Shown: positions 1-7,587, counted from the stretch's first letter. The stretch: DNA of 64,000 bases from Oscillibacter sp. 1-3 (GCF_000403435.2 NZ_KE159707.1:421607-485606), one strand, 5' to 3'. Notes: generated from the sequence alone by a model not told the origin. Program-made: numbers and translations.

Positions 1-846
1 TACAAAGGGAGAACTTTCACATCCTGCTTTTTGCAGGACGGCGATGCGCTGGTACTGAAAACCGACTATCTGCTCCGAATACTGGATGCCCTCAATCGCT
101 ATTTTCCCAGCTTACAATACATCACAACCTATGCCCGCGCTGACAGCATTACCCGCAAGACCTTGCCGGAATTGCAGGCCCTTCGGCAAGCTGGTCTGAA
201 TCATCTTTACTGCGGGATGGAAACCGGCTCCGATCAGATATTGAAACTCATTAACAAGGGCTTTCAAGCGGATACGGTGGTGCAAAGCGGCTGTATGGCA
301 AAAGAGGCCGGTATGATTTTGTCCGAGTTTATTCTGCTGGGGATTGGCGGCAGAGAACTGTCCGAGGAAAATGCCGCTGTCACCGCCGAGGCGCTGAATA
401 TCATCCGGCCCGATTACATTCGCGTTCATGCCACTGGAATAAAGCCGGAATCCAAGTTGGGCGAGTTTGTCCGAAACGGCTCATTTACGCTACAATCAGA
501 GGAAGAAATCGTAGAGGAACAGAGGCTATTTTTGCAACGGCTTCAGCCAATGGACAGTTTCTATGTGAACGAGCATATCATCAATTTGCTTTTGGAAGTG
601 CGCGGCAATTTGCAGACGGACAAGGCGCAAATGCTTTCCGTGATCGAACGCTTTTTACAGCTCCCGCCGGATGAAAAGCTCCTGTTCGCAGTCGGCAGGC
701 GGCTGAATATCTTCCTTCTGCTGGACGATTTGAAAAAGCCTGCCTTGCGTCAACAGGTTGCGGATAATATGCAGAGGATTTTGAAACAGAATCCTAACAC
801 TGATTTTACGGTACTATGTAACTATATACGGCAGTCACAAATTTGA
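1..846 (+). CDS. Radical SAM protein, C-terminal part (5' end outside window)
   Basis: The frame is open from the first base, so the gene starts upstream and only about 281 codons are visible. The CxxxCxxC-type cluster motif would lie outside the window. What is seen matches the second half of a radical SAM TIM barrel: a YCGMETGSDQ-type strand followed by NKGF, then an 'RVHATGIKPES' segment. The gene at 3226 has the equivalent FGVETGDDEA...NKGF segment, so the two are related. The substrate is unknown. A bidirectional hairpin follows the stop. Confidence 0.75.
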   Translation, partial: YKGRTFTSCFLQDGDALVLKTDYLLRILDALNRYFPSLQYITTYARADSITRKTLPELQALRQAGLNHLYCGMETGSDQILKLINKGFQADTVVQSGCMAKEAGMILSEFILLGIGGRELSEENAAVTAEALNIIRPDYIRVHATGIKPESKLGEFVRNGSFTLQSEEEIVEEQRLFLQRLQPMDSFYVNEHIINLLLEVRGNLQTDKAQMLSVIERFLQLPPDEKLLFAVGRRLNIFLLLDDLKKPALRQQVADNMQRILKQNPNTDFTVLCNYIRQSQI

Positions 847-861
847 TCGAATATAAAAATG

Positions 862-889
862 GGCATAGCCACCCAACGGTAGCTATGCC
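862..889. terminator. Hairpin between convergent genes
   Basis: GGCATAGC and GCTATGCC form the outer stem, with inner ACC/GGT and a CAAC loop. It is flanked by A-rich and T-rich sequence, so it can end transcription from both the radical SAM gene and the HxlR gene. Confidence 0.7.
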
Positions 890-895
890 TATTTA

Positions 896-1246
896 TTATG
901 CCCCAGCGTTACAACACGGAGCTTGAACATCCAGCCCGTCCATGTAATTGGTTCCCCATTGACACATAGCATCCAGAACTGGGACGATACTTTCCCCAAA
1001 GGCCGTTAGAGAATACACCGTTTTGGGAGGCTTCTCAGGAATTACTTCTCTATGCACCATACCGCAGTTCTCCAAATCACGGAGCTGTTGGGAGAGCATC
1101 TTGGGTGTGGCGCTTGGAATCCTTCGTTGCAACTCCATATAGTGCAGAGGGCAATCTACCAGATGCCAAAGGATCAATGGCTTATATTTCCCGCCAATCA
1201 GCGACAGAGTTGCCTCAACAGGGCAGTTGAATTGCGTTTGTTTCAT
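896..1246 (-). CDS. HxlR-family (DUF24) transcriptional regulator
   Basis: 116-residue winged-helix protein of usual HxlR length. It shows the family N-terminus (one Cys near residue 8, GGKYKPLILWHL), the recognition-helix region (PKMLSQQLRDLE) and the wing (PPKTVYSLTAFG). HxlR members often sense quinones or oxidants through that N-terminal Cys; here it is 'FNCPVE'. It is divergent from the nitroreductase gene at 1422 and probably represses it and itself from the shared 175-bp region. It is the first of three HxlR genes in 3.6 kb. Confidence 0.9.
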   Translation of the reverse strand: MKQTQFNCPVEATLSLIGGKYKPLILWHLVDCPLHYMELQRRIPSATPKMLSQQLRDLENCGMVHREVIPEKPPKTVYSLTAFGESIVPVLDAMCQWGTNYMDGLDVQAPCCNAGA

Positions 1247-1320
1247 GGAATCACCTCATGAAAATTATATCATATCGTTGCGATTAGGAAAAGGACTTAC
1301 TTTTGGGGAAGTACCTACCT

Positions 1321-1362
1321 AAAAAGTGCAATCTTGTGTAGATTTCTGGATGTTGCTAAAAT
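1321..1362 (+). promoter_or_regulatory. HxlR-type box and promoter of the nitroreductase gene
   Basis: AAAAAGTGCAATCTTG (1321-1336) runs into a -35 TTGTGT (1334-1339). A 17-bp spacer leads to -10 TAAAAT (1357-1362). The same box overlaps the -35 in front of the genes at 3226 and 4586. Confidence 0.65.
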
Positions 1363-1421
1363 CATGGCAGATGGCGCTCTCCATTATCAGCCATCAGACT
1401 ATTCAGAAAGGACAACATATC

Positions 1422-1940
1422 ATGGATTTTATTACGATTGCGAAAACACGCTGCTCCATCCGCAGCTACACCGACAAGAAGGTGGAGCCGGAGAAGTTGG
1501 AGCAAATTTTGGAGGCCGCTCATGTGGCCCCCACCGCCGCCAACCTCCAGCCGGTTCACCTGATTGCCGTCCAGAGCAAGGACGGGCTGGCGAAGACCGG
1601 CAAAGCCGCCAACATCTACGGTGCGCCCCTGGCAATCATTGTCTGCGCCGACCACAACAAGGCGTGGGTGCGGCCCTTTGACCAGAAGCAGACCGGGGAT
1701 ATTGACGCTTCCATTCTGACCGACCACATGATGCTCCAAGCCACAGAGCTGGGCCTGGGCAGCGTATGGGTATGCTACTTCAAGCCGGATGTTCTGCGCC
1801 GGGAGTTCAACCTCCCCGCCAATCTGGAGCCGGTCAATATCCTGGTAGTCGGCTATGCTGGGGAGAACTTCACCGACCCGGAGCGACACAATCAGACACG
1901 AATCCCGATAAGAGAGCTGGTTTCTTACGAGAGCCTGTAA
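1422..1940 (+). CDS. Nitroreductase-family flavoprotein
   Basis: 172 residues, a short nitroreductase. FMN-binding family signatures are visible: the N-terminal TRCSIRSY segment (about residues 7-14), APTAANLQP (about 42-50) and the C-terminal GLGSVWVCYF. Family members use NAD(P)H and FMN to reduce nitro compounds, quinones or related electrophiles. The start at 1422 is chosen because AGAAAGGA lies just upstream; the frame is open further 5' but without a ribosome site. Divergent HxlR control fits the known YodB/YodC-type pairing of HxlR regulators with nitroreductases. The substrate is not known. Confidence 0.85.
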   Translation: MDFITIAKTRCSIRSYTDKKVEPEKLEQILEAAHVAPTAANLQPVHLIAVQSKDGLAKTGKAANIYGAPLAIIVCADHNKAWVRPFDQKQTGDIDASILTDHMMLQATELGLGSVWVCYFKPDVLRREFNLPANLEPVNILVVGYAGENFTDPERHNQTRIPIRELVSYESL

Positions 1941-1950
1941 ACCGACTAAC

Positions 1951-1978
1951 TGCACCAGGGGGGCGTCCTCCTGGTGCA
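1951..1978. terminator. Intergenic hairpin
   Basis: TGCACCAGG and CCTGGTGCA form a 9-bp perfect stem between the nitroreductase stop and the phosphatase start. There is no real T-run, so it may be a weak terminator or a processing stem in a two-gene transcript. Confidence 0.4.
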
Positions 1979-2002
1979 ACCTTTATGGAAAGGCAAATTG
2001 AA

Positions 2003-2626
2003 ATGGTCACTTTTTATATTGTTCGCCACAGGCAAACCTTGTTAAATCAACTTGACCGGGCGCAGGGATGGGCTGATTTCCCCTTGACCGCATCAGGAAA
2101 GCAAGCGGCAAAGGAGTTGGGAAAGACCCTATCTTCCGTTGTATTTCAAGCAGCATACACAAGCGACACAAACCGGGCGTTCCATACGGCCCGGCTGGTG
2201 TTAGAAGAAAACGGCCAGCTTGATCTTCCAATACATCAGGATGTTCGCTTGCGGGAATGGTGTCTTGGCATCATGGAAGCAGAACAGAACAGCATCTTCA
2301 TCAAGCGAGTGTCGGAATGGCTGGGGGGCATCTCCTTTTCTGAAATGAACAAACGACTTCCAGAGGTTGCCACAGCAATCAAACAGCATGATACTACTGG
2401 AATGGCAGAAACCTTTGAGCAGATAAGCAAACGGCTAAAGGAACTGCTTATATCCGTAGGATCGGTCTATCCTGATGGCAGCAACATTCTTGTTGTCACA
2501 CACGCATTTTTAATGAAAACAGCGGCCTATTTATTTGACTTTGAAAACATAGGGAATCTTTCAAATATCGGAAATGCCGATAGAATGAAGCTGCTGTTTG
2601 ACGGTCAAAACTTCCGAATTAGATAA
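2003..2626 (+). CDS. Histidine phosphatase superfamily protein (variant motif)
   Basis: 207 residues with phosphoglycerate-mutase-like layout: IVRHRQT near the N-terminus (residues 6-12), QGWADFPLTASGKQAA, an REWCLGIMEA segment, and VVTHAFLMKT near residue 165 supplying the second histidine. The usual RHG is RHR here, so the glycine after the phospho-accepting His is replaced. The start at 2003 has GGAAAGG 9 bp upstream; 1985 is an alternative in-frame ATG. It probably shares the nitroreductase transcript. Confidence 0.8.
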   Translation: MVTFYIVRHRQTLLNQLDRAQGWADFPLTASGKQAAKELGKTLSSVVFQAAYTSDTNRAFHTARLVLEENGQLDLPIHQDVRLREWCLGIMEAEQNSIFIKRVSEWLGGISFSEMNKRLPEVATAIKQHDTTGMAETFEQISKRLKELLISVGSVYPDGSNILVVTHAFLMKTAAYLFDFENIGNLSNIGNADRMKLLFDGQNFRIR

Positions 2627-2641
2627 CTCTATGTTCACGAA

Positions 2642-3028
2642 TTATTCAGGCAATGTTCTATCTTCTCCAAAAGGATTGATATAGTCAGGCGGACAAAGAT
2701 GCGCCTCACTCCATATCATCATTTGGTTCAAAATCGGGGTGAAGCTCTGCCCCAGCTCCGTTAAGGAATACTCCACCTTGGGGGGGATTTCCTTGTAAAT
2801 CTCTCGGTGCAAAAATCCGTCTTGCTCTAATTCACGGAGCTGTTTTGTCAATGAGGATTGGGTAATCCCGTCCAGACGGCGCATGAGTTGACCAAAGCGT
2901 TGAACTTTATAAAAGGCAATATACCACAAGATCAGGATTTTCCACTTGCCGCCCAAAACCGCCTGCACACTGGTCATCGGAACACAGCGGGCCATCATAT
3001 CCTGCGTCTGAAATTTATTCCCGGCCAT
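2642..3028 (-). CDS. HxlR-family transcriptional regulator
   Basis: 128 residues. The family pattern is clear: a CVPMTSVQAVLGGKWKILI-type N-terminus with Cys near residue 13, the SSLTKQLRELE recognition region and the PPKVEYSLTELG wing. The start at 3028 is set by GGGAG 9 bp upstream; the frame continues 5' without a better site. It ends 15 bp from the convergent phosphatase gene and is divergent from the radical SAM gene at 3226, its likely target. Confidence 0.9.
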   Translation of the reverse strand: MAGNKFQTQDMMARCVPMTSVQAVLGGKWKILILWYIAFYKVQRFGQLMRRLDGITQSSLTKQLRELEQDGFLHREIYKEIPPKVEYSLTELGQSFTPILNQMMIWSEAHLCPPDYINPFGEDRTLPE

Positions 3029-3101
3029 AGCTTTATCTCCCTTCGCTTTTTTGTAGGTAGTATATACCATCTCAATTTCAAAATCAATGTAGGCCACAAA
3101 A

Positions 3102-3177
3102 TTAGTATTAGTACAGAAAACAATACTACTACTAAAAAAGTTGCGTACTTGAATTTAGCCGTTGCCGGTTGTACCAT
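3102..3177 (+). promoter_or_regulatory. Operator dyad, HxlR-type box and promoter of the radical SAM gene
   Basis: TTAGTATTAGTA (3102-3113) and TACTACTACTAA (3124-3135) are inverted with 11 of 12 positions matching. The right arm runs into AAAAAAGTTGCGTACTTG (3134-3151). TTGAAT (3149-3154) is the -35, with a 17-bp spacer and TACCAT (3172-3177) as -10. Confidence 0.65.
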
Positions 3178-3225
3178 GATGGCAACAGGAAATTCCTGAT
3201 TGATTTTGAAAAGGAGATATGATCT

Positions 3226-4116
3226 ATGCACTTTGATGGAACAATCTGGCGTCCGCCCTATGAGGCCGCATCCCTGCTGATCCAGGTTACTGCGGGCTGC
3301 ACACACCACTCCTGCAAATTCTGTACGCTATACGAGGATTTACCGTTTAAGTTCAGAATGTCCCCGCCGTCCGAGGTGGAGGAAGATTTGGCTGCGGTGA
3401 GCCGCTACTGCCAGGATGCGCCCTGGTTCCGGGTTTTCTTCACCGGCGCAAATCCCTTCGTTCTGACCACCGACAAGCTGAAAACACTGGCGCAAATGGT
3501 GAAGAAGTATTGCCCCAACTATTCGTCTATTGGCTGCTTCGGCAGGATCACCGATGTTACCAACAAAACCGTGGATGAACTGAAAGAGCTTCGTGCTTTG
3601 GGGTATAACGGACTTACCTTTGGCGTTGAAACGGGCGATGATGAGGCTCTGGCCTTTATGAACAAAGGCTTCCGGGCCAGTGATGTCCTTGAACAGTGTA
3701 GAAAGTTAGAGGCCGCTGGCATCAGCTACAACTTCTTCTATCTCACCGGCATTTCCGGCGCTGGCCGGGGTGAAATCGGCGCAAAGGCCAGCGCGGAGCT
3801 TTTCAATCAGCTTCACCCGCAAATCATTGAATCGTCCATGCTGACGATTTACAAGACCTCCGAACTGTACCAGGAAATCCAGCGCGGCAACTGGAAAGAG
3901 GAAGGGGAAATTGAAAAGCTGGCGGAACTGAAAGCCCTCATTGAAAATCTGACCATTGACACCCGTATCGTAACAGACGGCGCGTCCAACTTGATCCAGG
4001 TTCGCGGCCACCTTCCTGCGGACAAGGAAAAGCTGGTTGACTATTTGAATCACCTGATTGAAACCGCTGATGAAGCGGCGCTGCGGGAGTACCGCGTCAA
4101 TTTGCGGCATCTGTAA
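3226..4116 (+). CDS. Radical SAM protein
   Basis: 296 residues. The cluster motif near residue 26 is CTHHSCKFC, a C-x4-C-x2-C form rather than the usual C-x3-C-x2-C. It is followed by a TLYEDLPFKFR stretch, GANPF in strand 2, and FGVETGDDEALAFMNKGF. This describes a small Elp3/HemN-like single-domain SAM enzyme; the reaction is unknown. The start has an AAAGGAGA ribosome site. Its last 20 bp overlap the convergent HxlR gene at 4097. It is probably controlled by the HxlR gene at 2642. The partial gene at 1-846 belongs to the same general family. Confidence 0.85.
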   Translation: MHFDGTIWRPPYEAASLLIQVTAGCTHHSCKFCTLYEDLPFKFRMSPPSEVEEDLAAVSRYCQDAPWFRVFFTGANPFVLTTDKLKTLAQMVKKYCPNYSSIGCFGRITDVTNKTVDELKELRALGYNGLTFGVETGDDEALAFMNKGFRASDVLEQCRKLEAAGISYNFFYLTGISGAGRGEIGAKASAELFNQLHPQIIESSMLTIYKTSELYQEIQRGNWKEEGEIEKLAELKALIENLTIDTRIVTDGASNLIQVRGHLPADKEKLVDYLNHLIETADEAALREYRVNLRHL

Positions 4117-4468
4117 AAGGCCCACCCAAATCGTTGATTGGCGGTATAGCGGATTGATAGGCTGTTCCCCAATCGCACAAAGACTTCAAAACAGGATGAA
4201 TGGATTGTCCGAGGTCTGTTAAGGTGTATTCGACCTTTGGCGGATTGTCGGGATAAACCGTCCGCGCAAGTATTTTTTGTTCTTCCAGTTCACGGAGCTG
4301 CTGTGTCAGGGTCTTGGTGGTGATCTTCCCTAAACGCCGCTGCAATTCGTTGAACCGCACCGCCCCTTTGGAAACCTGCCATAAGATTTTCAGTTTCCAC
4401 TTTCCGCTTAAAACATTGAGGCCAATTTCCATTGGGCATTGTTCCGTAACAGCGATTGATTTTGCCAT
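4097..4468 (-). CDS. HxlR-family transcriptional regulator
   Basis: 123 residues with the HxlR signature: CPMEIGLNVLSGKWKLKILW (Cys near residue 11), TKTLTQQLRELE and PPKVEYTLTDLG. The start at 4468 follows GGAGGAAAAC. The 3' end overlaps the convergent radical SAM gene by 20 bp. The gene is divergent from the amidohydrolase at 4586 across a 117-bp region carrying the shared HxlR-type box. Confidence 0.9.
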   Translation of the reverse strand: MAKSIAVTEQCPMEIGLNVLSGKWKLKILWQVSKGAVRFNELQRRLGKITTKTLTQQLRELEEQKILARTVYPDNPPKVEYTLTDLGQSIHPVLKSLCDWGTAYQSAIPPINDLGGPFTDAAN

Positions 4469-4512
4469 AAGTTTTCCTCCATAGTGCGGTATCAAAAAAG
4501 ACACCACATATC

Positions 4513-4555
4513 AAAAAAGTGCGTTCTTGTTCGCTTTTCCTGCCTGTGCTATGCT
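4513..4555 (+). promoter_or_regulatory. HxlR-type box and promoter of the amidohydrolase gene
   Basis: AAAAAAGTGCGTTCTTG (4513-4529) overlaps -35 TTGTTC (4527-4532). A 17-bp spacer leads to TATGCT (4550-4555). An upstream TATCAAAAAAGACACC (from about 4491) repeats the start of the box in direct orientation. Confidence 0.65.
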
Positions 4556-4585
4556 TAATTACGCCATATCAGGGCAAGGAAAGGA

Positions 4586-5398
4586 ATGAAAACCATGATT
4601 GTAGACAGCCACCAACACGTCATGCTCCCCACTTCCATGCAGGTAAAGAAAATGGACGATGCCGGAGTGGACAAAGCGATTTTGTTTACAACGACACCCC
4701 ATGTTGAGAGGGCCGAATCTGCGACATTGGCCGCAATCGGCGCAGAAATGCAAGTGCTGTACCAACTTCTGTTCGGCAGCTATTCTCCCGAAGCACGAAC
4801 ATCAAAAATGAAAGACACCATTCTGGAGCTGAATCAGGCTATCCAGACTGCGCCAGATCGGTTCTGCGGTTTTGGCCCGGTTCCGCTGGGGCTTTCCGAA
4901 CAGGCAACAGCAGAGTGGGTAGCGGAACATATCGCCGGGAACGGTTTCAAAGGTATTGGTGAATTTACCCCTGGCTCGGAAACACAGATTGAACAGTTGG
5001 AGCCTGTGTTCAAAGCCTCGGAAGATTATCACAGCCTCCCCATTTGGGTACACACCTTCAACCCGGTTACACTGAACGGCATAAAAATTCTCATGGGCCT
5101 GTGCCGGAAATACCCCGCTGTGCCGGTTATCTTTGGGCACATGGGTGGTTCAAACTGGATGGAGGTAATCGCCTTTGCAAAGGAGCATGGACAGGCATAT
5201 TTGGACTTGTCTGCGGCCTTTACACCACTGTCAGTCAAGACGGCCCTGACGGAAGTGCCGGAAAAATGCCTGTTCGGTTCTGACGCACCGTTTGGGGAGC
5301 CACAGCTATGCAGGCAGCTCATTGAATTTGTCAGCCCATCCCATTCTGTCACAGAACTGGCGTTGGGCGGCAACATCGAAAGGCTGCTACAAATTTAG
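4586..5398 (+). CDS. Amidohydrolase (metal-dependent TIM-barrel hydrolase)
   Basis: 270 residues. DSHQHV near the N-terminus is the first metal-binding HxH. WVHTFNP supplies a later His, FGHMGG another, and FGSDAPFG near residue 232 the catalytic Asp. This is the amidohydrolase-2 / TatD-like pattern. The start has AGGAAAGG upstream. The stop overlaps the convergent MerR gene by 4 bp. Family members hydrolyse or decarboxylate small cyclic acids or amides; the substrate cannot be read from the sequence. Confidence 0.85.
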   Translation: MKTMIVDSHQHVMLPTSMQVKKMDDAGVDKAILFTTTPHVERAESATLAAIGAEMQVLYQLLFGSYSPEARTSKMKDTILELNQAIQTAPDRFCGFGPVPLGLSEQATAEWVAEHIAGNGFKGIGEFTPGSETQIEQLEPVFKASEDYHSLPIWVHTFNPVTLNGIKILMGLCRKYPAVPVIFGHMGGSNWMEVIAFAKEHGQAYLDLSAAFTPLSVKTALTEVPEKCLFGSDAPFGEPQLCRQLIEFVSPSHSVTELALGGNIERLLQI

Positions 5399-5772
5399 GG
5401 CGTGTCCTCTTGGTGGCCCTCGATCTCCTGCCGGTAAAAGGCAATCTTTTCATCCAGCATGGCCTCATGCTCCTGCAACTGTCTGATCTGCTCATTCAGA
5501 GATTGGCGGTGCTGCACCAGCATCTCCATACGTTCTGAAAGAGTAGCGTCCCCTTCGGCCCGCAGCCCCGCATATTTCTTGATTTCCTTAATCGGCATTC
5601 CCGTTGCTTTCAGTCGTTTGATAAAAGAAATCCAGGCAATATCTTTTTCTGAATAGCGGCGGCGGTTGCTGGCGTTCCGCAACGGGATAATTAGGTTTTC
5701 ATGCTCATAGTAGCGCAGAGTATGTATCCCCAGCCCCGTGACCTTTGAAAATTCTCCAATGGAGTAATCCAA
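5395..5772 (-). CDS. MerR-family transcriptional regulator
   Basis: 125 residues. The N-terminal MerR helix-turn-helix and wing are clear (YSIGEFSKVTGLGIHTLRYY, then RRRYSEKDI), followed by a coiled-coil dimerisation helix (about residues 75-115). No cysteine cluster marks it as a metal sensor, so it fits the MerR group that responds to organic electrophiles or aldehydes. It is divergent from the dehydrogenase gene at 5854, whose promoter carries a matching operator. Confidence 0.9.
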   Translation of the reverse strand: MDYSIGEFSKVTGLGIHTLRYYEHENLIIPLRNASNRRRYSEKDIAWISFIKRLKATGMPIKEIKKYAGLRAEGDATLSERMEMLVQHRQSLNEQIRQLQEHEAMLDEKIAFYRQEIEGHQEDTP

Positions 5773-5790
5773 AAAAATCCCCCCATCCTC

Positions 5791-5821
5791 TTGACATAGA
5801 GTTCACTCTACATTGTATGCT
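5791..5821 (+). promoter_or_regulatory. MerR-type promoter with overlong spacer and operator dyad
   Basis: -35 TTGACA (5791-5796) and -10 TATGCT (5816-5821) are 19 bp apart, the under-twisted spacing MerR activators use. Within the spacer, TAGAGT (5797-5802) and ACTCTA (5805-5810) form a perfect 6-bp inverted repeat around TC. Confidence 0.85.
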
Positions 5822-5853
5822 CTCATTATACCTGATGAATGGAGGAATTTCAA

Positions 5854-6645
5854 ATGGAACCCACAAAAAAATACACCGTCATCACCGGGGCCAGTTCCGG
5901 GATTGGCAGGGAAACCGCAAAAGCCTTTGCGAACCGAGGCAAGAACCTGATTGTCGCCGCCCGCCGCACAGAAAATCTTGAAGCCTTAAAGCGTGAGATT
6001 TTGGAGCAGCACCCTACGCTGGATGTTGTTATCAGGACGGTTGACCTGTCTGTGCTGGAAAACGTATATCAGTTTTATTCCAGTCTAAAGGACTTCCGGC
6101 TGGAAACCTGGATCAACAATGCGGGCTTTGGAAACTATGACAGCGTGGCACAGCAGGACTTGGGGAAGATTGACACCATGCTCCGGCTGAATGTTGAAGC
6201 CCTAACCATCCTGTCCTCGCTGTTCGTCCGAGACTATAAGGATACTCCGGGAACACAGCTTATCAACCTGTCCTCCTGCGGCGGCTATACCATCGTCCCC
6301 ACGGCTGTTACCTACTGCGCGACAAAATTCTATGTCAGCACGTTTACCGAGGGGCTGGCCTGGGAGCTGATCGAAACAGGCGCAAAAATGCGGGCCAAGG
6401 TTCTGGCTCCTGCGGCAACGCAGACGGAGTTCGGGAAAAAGGCCAACAACGTGGACGCATACGATTATGACAAAGCGTTTGGCACTTACCATACGAGCCA
6501 GCAGATGGCGGAGTTTCTGCTGAAACTGTACGACAGCGACAGCACCCTCGGAATCGTAGACCGCGAGACTTTCCAATTTGAACTGCGGCCCCCGACGTTC
6601 CCTTATGCGAACAGTTCTACCCATAATCAGCGTCCAAGCAAATAG
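5854..6645 (+). CDS. Short-chain dehydrogenase/reductase (SDR)
   Basis: 263 residues, a classical SDR. It has the TGASSGIG cofactor motif (about residues 11-18), AARR, NNAG (about 88-91), LSSCGGY with the catalytic Ser, and YCATKF with the YxxxK pair. NADP(H) preference is likely from the Arg pair after strand 2. The start is set by GGAGG at 5841-5845. It is probably induced by the divergent MerR protein. The substrate, presumably an aldehyde or ketone, is inferred only. Confidence 0.9.
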   Translation: MEPTKKYTVITGASSGIGRETAKAFANRGKNLIVAARRTENLEALKREILEQHPTLDVVIRTVDLSVLENVYQFYSSLKDFRLETWINNAGFGNYDSVAQQDLGKIDTMLRLNVEALTILSSLFVRDYKDTPGTQLINLSSCGGYTIVPTAVTYCATKFYVSTFTEGLAWELIETGAKMRAKVLAPAATQTEFGKKANNVDAYDYDKAFGTYHTSQQMAEFLLKLYDSDSTLGIVDRETFQFELRPPTFPYANSSTHNQRPSK

Positions 6646-6651
6646 AAAAAC

Positions 6652-6698
6652 AAAAACTGCCGCACGACGGCAAAAGAAAAAAAGCCGTCGTGCAGCAG
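6652..6698 (-). terminator. Minus-strand terminator
   Basis: GCACGACGGC (6662-6671) pairs with GCCGTCGTGC (6684-6693), extended by CTGC/GCAG across one mismatch. Read on the minus strand it is followed by a run of five U. No obvious minus-strand gene feeds it, so it may be a relic. Confidence 0.55.
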
Positions 6699-6720
6699 TC
6701 CATAGTTATGCCCATTTTGC

Positions 6721-6759
6721 GAACGGCGGCTTTTGAAATATCAAAGCCGCCGTTCTTTT
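6721..6759 (+). terminator. Rho-independent terminator
   Basis: A 13-bp stem, GAACGGCGGCTTT with AAAGCCGCCGTTC, is followed by TTTTG. It is the likely end of the dehydrogenase transcript. From here to about 6,900 I see no gene. Confidence 0.6.
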
Positions 6760-6901
6760 GCCCCAAAGGAATAATGCGGTCAAACTGCAATAGCGGCGGC
6801 TCAAGGAGGTAGCCGTCACGAAATACATAACATTTCGACACGCTTTGACACAGTTTGACCCATCAAAAAAAGCCTGTCCCCCACCAAGGGATATTTCGGC
6901 C

Positions 6902-6986
6902 ATGAAGATGAACTATACTATGTCGCTATGGCTGAATTTTATTCCTCTGCCCGCCCGGTAGGTCTACGACCTGCCGGGCGTTTTTT
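6902..6986 (+). promoter_or_regulatory. Leader peptide and attenuator ahead of sigma-like gene A
   Basis: An 11-bp stem (GCCCGGTAGGT 6953-6963 with ACCTGCCGGGC 6969-6979, one G-T pair) is followed by a T-run: a strong intrinsic terminator 100 bp before the next gene. A possible leader ORF of 19 codons starts at 6902 (MKMNYTMSLW...), and its TAG stop (6959-6961) lies inside the left arm. Ribosome position could therefore open or close the terminator. The terminator is clear; translation of the leader is inference. Confidence 0.5.
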
Positions 6987-7045
6987 GTCGCTTTTTGGGG
7001 AGACACGGAATAAATTCGCCCTTGGTGTAGGTTGCCGTGGCCCGC

Positions 7046-7080
7046 CCTCCAATCTGAATTTCAAAAATTCAGATTGGAGG
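7046..7080 (+). promoter_or_regulatory. Hairpin that fully sequesters the Shine-Dalgarno of sigma-like gene A
   Basis: A perfect 16-bp stem pairs 7046-7061 (starting CCTCCAATC) with 7065-7080 (ending GATTGGAGG), with a CAA loop. The GGAGG ribosome site (7076-7080) is wholly paired with CCTCC (7046-7050). The TTG start follows at 7090. Confidence 0.8.
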
Positions 7081-7089
7081 TAACAAACC

Positions 7090-7587
7090 TTGAAAAACTA
7101 TCGCAAAAGCGATTATGCCCTGAATAAATTCAGCGAGGGTATTGTATATCAGTTTTCCGACCGAACCCTGGAAATCTCTTTGGAGGACTTTCTGCGGGAC
7201 AACCCCGGCAAGACAGAAGCGGATTTTATGGCCCTGAAAGCTGTGTCTGACGAGATTTATTTGGAGCAGGCGCGTCTTGAAACGGCCCAGGGGAATAAGA
7301 CGTTTTCCATGACCGGGCTGGAGGACGCCACAGCACACCCCGCCCCATCCCTGGACGACAGCTACATCATGTCCGATGACCGCCGCCGTGTCAAACTTGC
7401 GGTGGACAAGCTGTTCAGGTGCGGCAAGCTGACGGTAAAGCAGAAAAAACGCTTTGTCAGGCACTTCTTTGCCGGGGTGTCCCTGCGGAAGATCGCCAGT
7501 GACGAGGGGGTGCATTTCACATCAGTGAACGAGAGCATCCGCCGAGCGGTGGACAAGCTCCGTACATACTTCAACGAGATCAAATAA
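7090..7587 (+). CDS. Sigma-70-like / HTH regulator of the integrative element
   Basis: 165 residues starting at TTG behind an occluded GGAGG site. The C-terminal 50 residues look like sigma region 4: LTVKQKKRFVRHFFAGVSLRKIA, then a second helix pair, VHFTSVNESIRRAVDKL. The N-terminal half is not recognised. Such genes occur in the regulatory modules of Firmicutes integrative elements, upstream of xis and int. A counterpart in the same position lies at 16474. It probably controls excision or toxin-module expression; the exact target is unknown. Confidence 0.65.
   Translation: MKNYRKSDYALNKFSEGIVYQFSDRTLEISLEDFLRDNPGKTEADFMALKAVSDEIYLEQARLETAQGNKTFSMTGLEDATAHPAPSLDDSYIMSDDRRRVKLAVDKLFRCGKLTVKQKKRFVRHFFAGVSLRKIASDEGVHFTSVNESIRRAVDKLRTYFNEIK

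Noticed and set aside
6617..6841. Small minus-strand ORF of about 74 codons
   Set aside because: Much of it is encoded by the two hairpins at 6652-6759, it has no ribosome site, and its end is antisense to the dehydrogenase gene.
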